From positions 1 to 5,792 of the forward strand of contig JAVBQI010000223.1 of NCBI GenBank assembly GCA_031549145.1: a stretch of DNA of 5,792 nt, written 5' to 3'. This document shows, one piece after another, positions 2,821 through 5,792 of the stretch (its first letter is position 1; each line of letters begins with the position of its first letter). The position numbers and the translations under genes were made by a program. This stretch comes from JAVBSX01 sp031549145. GTDB lineage: Bacteria; Planctomycetota; Planctomycetia; Pirellulales; Thermoguttaceae. A model generated the notes under the pieces. That model did no database searches and was not told where the DNA came from. It was given only the letters and a program-made list of their open reading frames with translations.

Positions 2821-5792
2821 GTGCCAAGCTCGACATTTTCCCCCACGATTTTCGGACCCTCCAACCTGGTCGAATTGGTTCGATACCGGGCTGCCGCGCA
2901 GCCGGACGATCTCGCCTTCGTTTATCTCGCGAACGGGGTCGACGACGAAATTCCGCTCACGAACGAGGAACTGGACCGCAAGGCCCGGGAAATCGGCGCC
3001 TGGTTGCAATCGCAAAACATGCTCGGCGAACGGGTTTTGCTCCTTTACCCGCCCGGTCTCGATTTTATTACGGCCTTTTTCGGCTGTCTGTACGCCGGAG
3101 CGATCGCCGTCCCGGTGTACCCGCCGCGAAAAAATCGTTCAATGTTGCGGATCCAAGCCGTCGCCCAAAGCGCCGAAGCGAAAATCGCCCTCACAACCGA
3201 AGATACGCTCGTTCGCGTCCATAATTTTATTGAAGACGCTCCCGATCTCAAGAATATTCTTTGGCTCGCGACCGATTCTCTGCAGCCCGGTTTCGAGGAA
3301 AAGTGGTTTTTTCCCGACATCGACGAGAAATCGCTCGCTTTCCTTCAATACACGTCCGGCTCGACGGGGGCGCCCAAAGGGGTGATCCTTTCCCACGGCA
3401 ATCTGATACATAATTCGCGGCTGATTCAACTCGGGTTCGAACACACCCGGCATGACCTCGGCGTGTTTTGGCTCCCGAGTTATCACGATATGGGGCTGAT
3501 CGGCGGCATTTTGCAGCCGATTTTTTGCGGCCGGACGAACGTGCTGATGTCCCCGTTATCCTTTTTGCAGAAGGCGTACCGTTGGCTCGCGGCGATTACG
3601 CGATACCGGGGAACGACGAGCGGGGGACCGAATTTCGCCTATGACCTCTGTGTTCGGCAAATCAAGGATGAGCAGCTTGATGAGCTTGATCTCAGTTCCT
3701 GGAAGGTCGCCTTCAACGGAGCGGAGCCGGTTCAAGCCGAAACCATGGAAGCCTTTGCCCGCAAATTCGAACGTTGCGGCTTCAAATACGAGGCCTTTTA
3801 CCCTTGTTACGGTCTCGCCGAAGCAACCTTGATCGTATCGGGCGGCTATGTTTCCGACCCGCCGATCGTCCGTTCGTTCGATTCCGATGCCTTGGCCGTC
3901 GGCAAGGCGGTCGAGGTCGAACCGATTGACGGGAATGCCCGGCGACTCGTTTCGAGCGGCCGGAATTTTATCGACCAGACGGTTAAAATCGTTAACCCGG
4001 AAACCTCGCTCGAATGCCCGGACGAAACAGTCGGGGAGATTTGGGTCAAAGGCCCGAGCATTGCCCAGGGATACTGGAATGCCGCGGACACGACGGAAAC
4101 CGTTTTCCGGGCGAAAATCCGCAACAACGGACTCGATTCGTACATGCGGACGGGCGATCTCGGCTTTTTGGTCGAAGGGGAATTGTTCGTAACCGGCCGG
4201 ATCAAGGATTTGATCATCATTCGCGGGGTCAACGTCTATCCGCAAGACATTGAAGCGACGGTCCAAAAGTCCGACCCGAACCTGCGGGTCAACTGCGGCG
4301 GAGCCGTAATGATCAGCGACGGACTTTCGGAACGGCTGGTGATCGTTCAAGAGGTCGAACGCCGTTTCAAGGGGGATTTGGCGCCGATTTTCGAGGAGGT
4401 TCGTCGGACCGTTTCGCTCGAACACGAAATCGCCGTCGCCTCGATCGTCCTGGTCAAATCGGGCAGCATTCCGAAAACTTCGAGCGGAAAAATTCAACGA
4501 CACGCTTGTCGACAAGGTTTCCTCGACGGGACGCTCGCCGTGATCGAATACTGGAATGCGTTCAATTCCCCGATCGCTTTTGCTCCCGCCGCTTCCGGCG
4601 AAACGGACGAGACCGACCCGGGCGAGAACGCCCCGGCAAAGGCCGAGGAACCGCCGCAAATTCTGCAAGTTCCGGCCCCCTCGGCGTCCGAGTCCAACCC
4701 GCCGCAACCGCTTGAACCGGTGTTGAAAAAATCGGAAAGCGTTCAGCAGCCGGAAACCCGGTCGCCGGACCATTCCTTCGCCGAGTCGCTTCGGAAAGAA
4801 AAGGAAGAGGCAGAAAAGCAACAGTTCGTGGGAACCGTTTCCCGGACCGATTTGCTCCCCGCCGCTCGCAAAACGACCGAAAAGGCCTCGCTCGAGAATC
4901 GCGAGGAGGTGACCGCCGTCGTTCTCGAAGAAGTAAGGAACGTTGCGAAAGAACGAGCGGCCGGATTGACTTTGGAAACGGATATTACCGAATTGGGATT
5001 GGATTCGCTCGAAAGAATGGAAATTCTCGCCTCGCTCGAAGACCGTTTCGGAGGCCAGTTTCCGGAGCAGGTCTTGCCGGAACTTTTTACCGCTCGGCAA
5101 GTGGTCGACGCCGTCGTCCGATATCTCGGGGCGGGGCCGAAACCGCAGTCGCGAACCGTGCAAACCGCGGGCGGGGAGATCGCCGAAGATCGTTACGTTT
5201 TCTCACAATTTCCGGAATACCAAAAACTCAAAGGGGGGCTCGATTTGATTCGGACCCTCGGGCTGAACCACTTTTTCGACGTACACGAAGGGATCACGAA
5301 CGACCGGACGATGATCGGCGGAAAAGAATACATCAACTTTTCCAGTTACAATTATGTCAACACCTCCGGCGATCCCGACGTCGTCAAAGCGGCGCAGGAC
5401 GCTTGTGCGAAATTCGGGACAAGCGTCTCCGCTTCGCGAATGGTGTCCGGAGAAAAGCCGCTGCATCGCGAATTGGAGCAGGAAATTTCCCGGTTCCTCG
5501 GCACGGAAGATACGATCGTGCTGGTGAGCGGACATGCGACGAACGAGTCGGTGATCGGGCATCTTCTCGGGGCGGAGGATATGATTTTGCACGATTCGCT
5601 CGCCCATAACAGCATCGTGCAAGGGGCGATTCTGTCCGGTGCCCGACGACGACCGTTCCCGCACAACGATTGGGAGGCGGCCGATTGGATCCTCAAAAAG
5701 CATCGCGGGGAATACCGTCGGGTGATGATGATTATCGAAGGGGTCTATAGTATGGACGGCGATTACCCCGAGCTGCCGAAGTTTATTGATAT
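2821..5792 (+). CDS. Fatty acyl-AMP ligase / acyl carrier protein / alpha-oxoamine synthase fusion, 3' end outside window
   Basis: This frame stays open for 990 codons to the window edge. Residues about 15-580 are a fatty acyl-AMP ligase: YTSGSTGAPKG (177-187), WLPSYHDMGLIGG (217-229), NGAEPV (299-304), YPCYGLAEATL (327-337), YMRTGDLGF (441-449), GRIKDLIIIRG (459-469) and PKTSSGKIQR (551-560) with catalytic Lys557. The stretch at about 343-385 resembles the insertion that separates FAALs from CoA ligases. A Pro/Glu/Ala-rich linker (about 583-690) leads to an acyl carrier protein (about 692-772) with pantetheine-bearing Ser729 in LGLDSLE. From about 795 comes a PLP-dependent alpha-oxoamine synthase: NFSSYNYV (839-846), SASRMVSG (870-877), SGHATN (903-908), HDSLAHNSI (924-932) with likely PLP-stacking His929, and EGVYSMDGD (973-981). 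The PLP lysine and roughly 200 residues should lie beyond the edge. The inferred reaction is fatty acid activation, loading on ACP, and decarboxylative condensation with an amino acid, unidentified but serine, glycine or alanine by family precedent. GTG 2821 is the only usable start after stops at 2770-2775, and no Shine-Dalgarno is visible. Confidence 0.92.
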   Translation, partial: MPSSTFSPTIFGPSNLVELVRYRAAAQPDDLAFVYLANGVDDEIPLTNEELDRKAREIGAWLQSQNMLGERVLLLYPPGLDFITAFFGCLYAGAIAVPVYPPRKNRSMLRIQAVAQSAEAKIALTTEDTLVRVHNFIEDAPDLKNILWLATDSLQPGFEEKWFFPDIDEKSLAFLQYTSGSTGAPKGVILSHGNLIHNSRLIQLGFEHTRHDLGVFWLPSYHDMGLIGGILQPIFCGRTNVLMSPLSFLQKAYRWLAAITRYRGTTSGGPNFAYDLCVRQIKDEQLDELDLSSWKVAFNGAEPVQAETMEAFARKFERCGFKYEAFYPCYGLAEATLIVSGGYVSDPPIVRSFDSDALAVGKAVEVEPIDGNARRLVSSGRNFIDQTVKIVNPETSLECPDETVGEIWVKGPSIAQGYWNAADTTETVFRAKIRNNGLDSYMRTGDLGFLVEGELFVTGRIKDLIIIRGVNVYPQDIEATVQKSDPNLRVNCGGAVMISDGLSERLVIVQEVERRFKGDLAPIFEEVRRTVSLEHEIAVASIVLVKSGSIPKTSSGKIQRHACRQGFLDGTLAVIEYWNAFNSPIAFAPAASGETDETDPGENAPAKAEEPPQILQVPAPSASESNPPQPLEPVLKKSESVQQPETRSPDHSFAESLRKEKEEAEKQQFVGTVSRTDLLPAARKTTEKASLENREEVTAVVLEEVRNVAKERAAGLTLETDITELGLDSLERMEILASLEDRFGGQFPEQVLPELFTARQVVDAVVRYLGAGPKPQSRTVQTAGGEIAEDRYVFSQFPEYQKLKGGLDLIRTLGLNHFFDVHEGITNDRTMIGGKEYINFSSYNYVNTSGDPDVVKAAQDACAKFGTSVSASRMVSGEKPLHRELEQEISRFLGTEDTIVLVSGHATNESVIGHLLGAEDMILHDSLAHNSIVQGAILSGARRRPFPHNDWEAADWILKKHRGEYRRVMMIIEGVYSMDGDYPELPKFID

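Noticed and set aside
2720..3385. A 221-codon plus-strand open frame starting at ATG 2720
   Set aside because: It is in another frame from the acyl-ligase fusion, overlaps that gene's conserved N-terminal half, and translates to low-complexity Ser/Arg/Pro-rich sequence.
3556..5163. A 535-codon open frame on the minus strand
   Set aside because: It lies wholly antisense to the fusion gene, is rich in Arg, Phe and Gly without any recognisable domain or hydrophobic pattern, and has no ribosome site. It arises from the codon bias of the real gene on the other strand.

Overview
The window holds three protein genes. Two are complete and one runs off the right edge. Two conspicuous inverted repeats lie in the non-coding DNA. 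I see no rRNA, tRNA, CRISPR array, insertion sequence or transposase. The coding DNA is moderately GC-rich and the gap at 2412-2820 is clearly more AT-rich. The organism is most likely a bacterium of the Planctomycetota or a related group. This is an inference from the fused acyl-ligase/ACP/oxoamine-synthase gene, the long GC-rich inverted repeats between genes, and one gene with no visible Shine-Dalgarno site beside another with a strong one. No marker gene here proves it.

Layout. 1-48 is a perfect 16-bp inverted repeat whose left arm starts at the window edge. 111-1814 (+) encodes a Kef-type CPA2 cation/proton antiporter with a C-terminal TrkA-N-like domain. Only 12 bases further on, and convergent with it, 1827-2411 (-) encodes a membrane-anchored rhodanese of the YgaP type, with a recognisable promoter and a strong ribosome binding site. 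2412-2820 is a divergent intergenic region. It carries a REP-doublet-like repeat (2508-2574), an interrupted dyad (2696-2729) and an extended -10 box (2773-2781). From the GTG at 2821 to the window end (+) runs one very large reading frame.

The large gene is the most interesting item. On one chain it joins a fatty acyl-AMP ligase (FAAL), a Pro/Glu-rich linker, an acyl carrier protein with the LGLDSLE phosphopantetheine site, and the first half of a PLP-dependent alpha-oxoamine synthase, the fold of serine palmitoyltransferase and 8-amino-7-oxononanoate synthase. The order suggests a CoA-independent route. A free fatty acid would be adenylated, loaded on the fused ACP, then condensed with an amino acid with loss of CO2 to give a long-chain amino-ketone, such as a sphingoid-base precursor or related lipid. 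Some bacteria that make sphingolipids are known to encode these three activities as separate neighbouring genes.

The three genes show no obvious shared pathway. The antiporter (ion and pH or stress homeostasis) and the rhodanese (sulfane sulfur handling at the membrane) are convergent, and the lipid gene diverges from the rhodanese.
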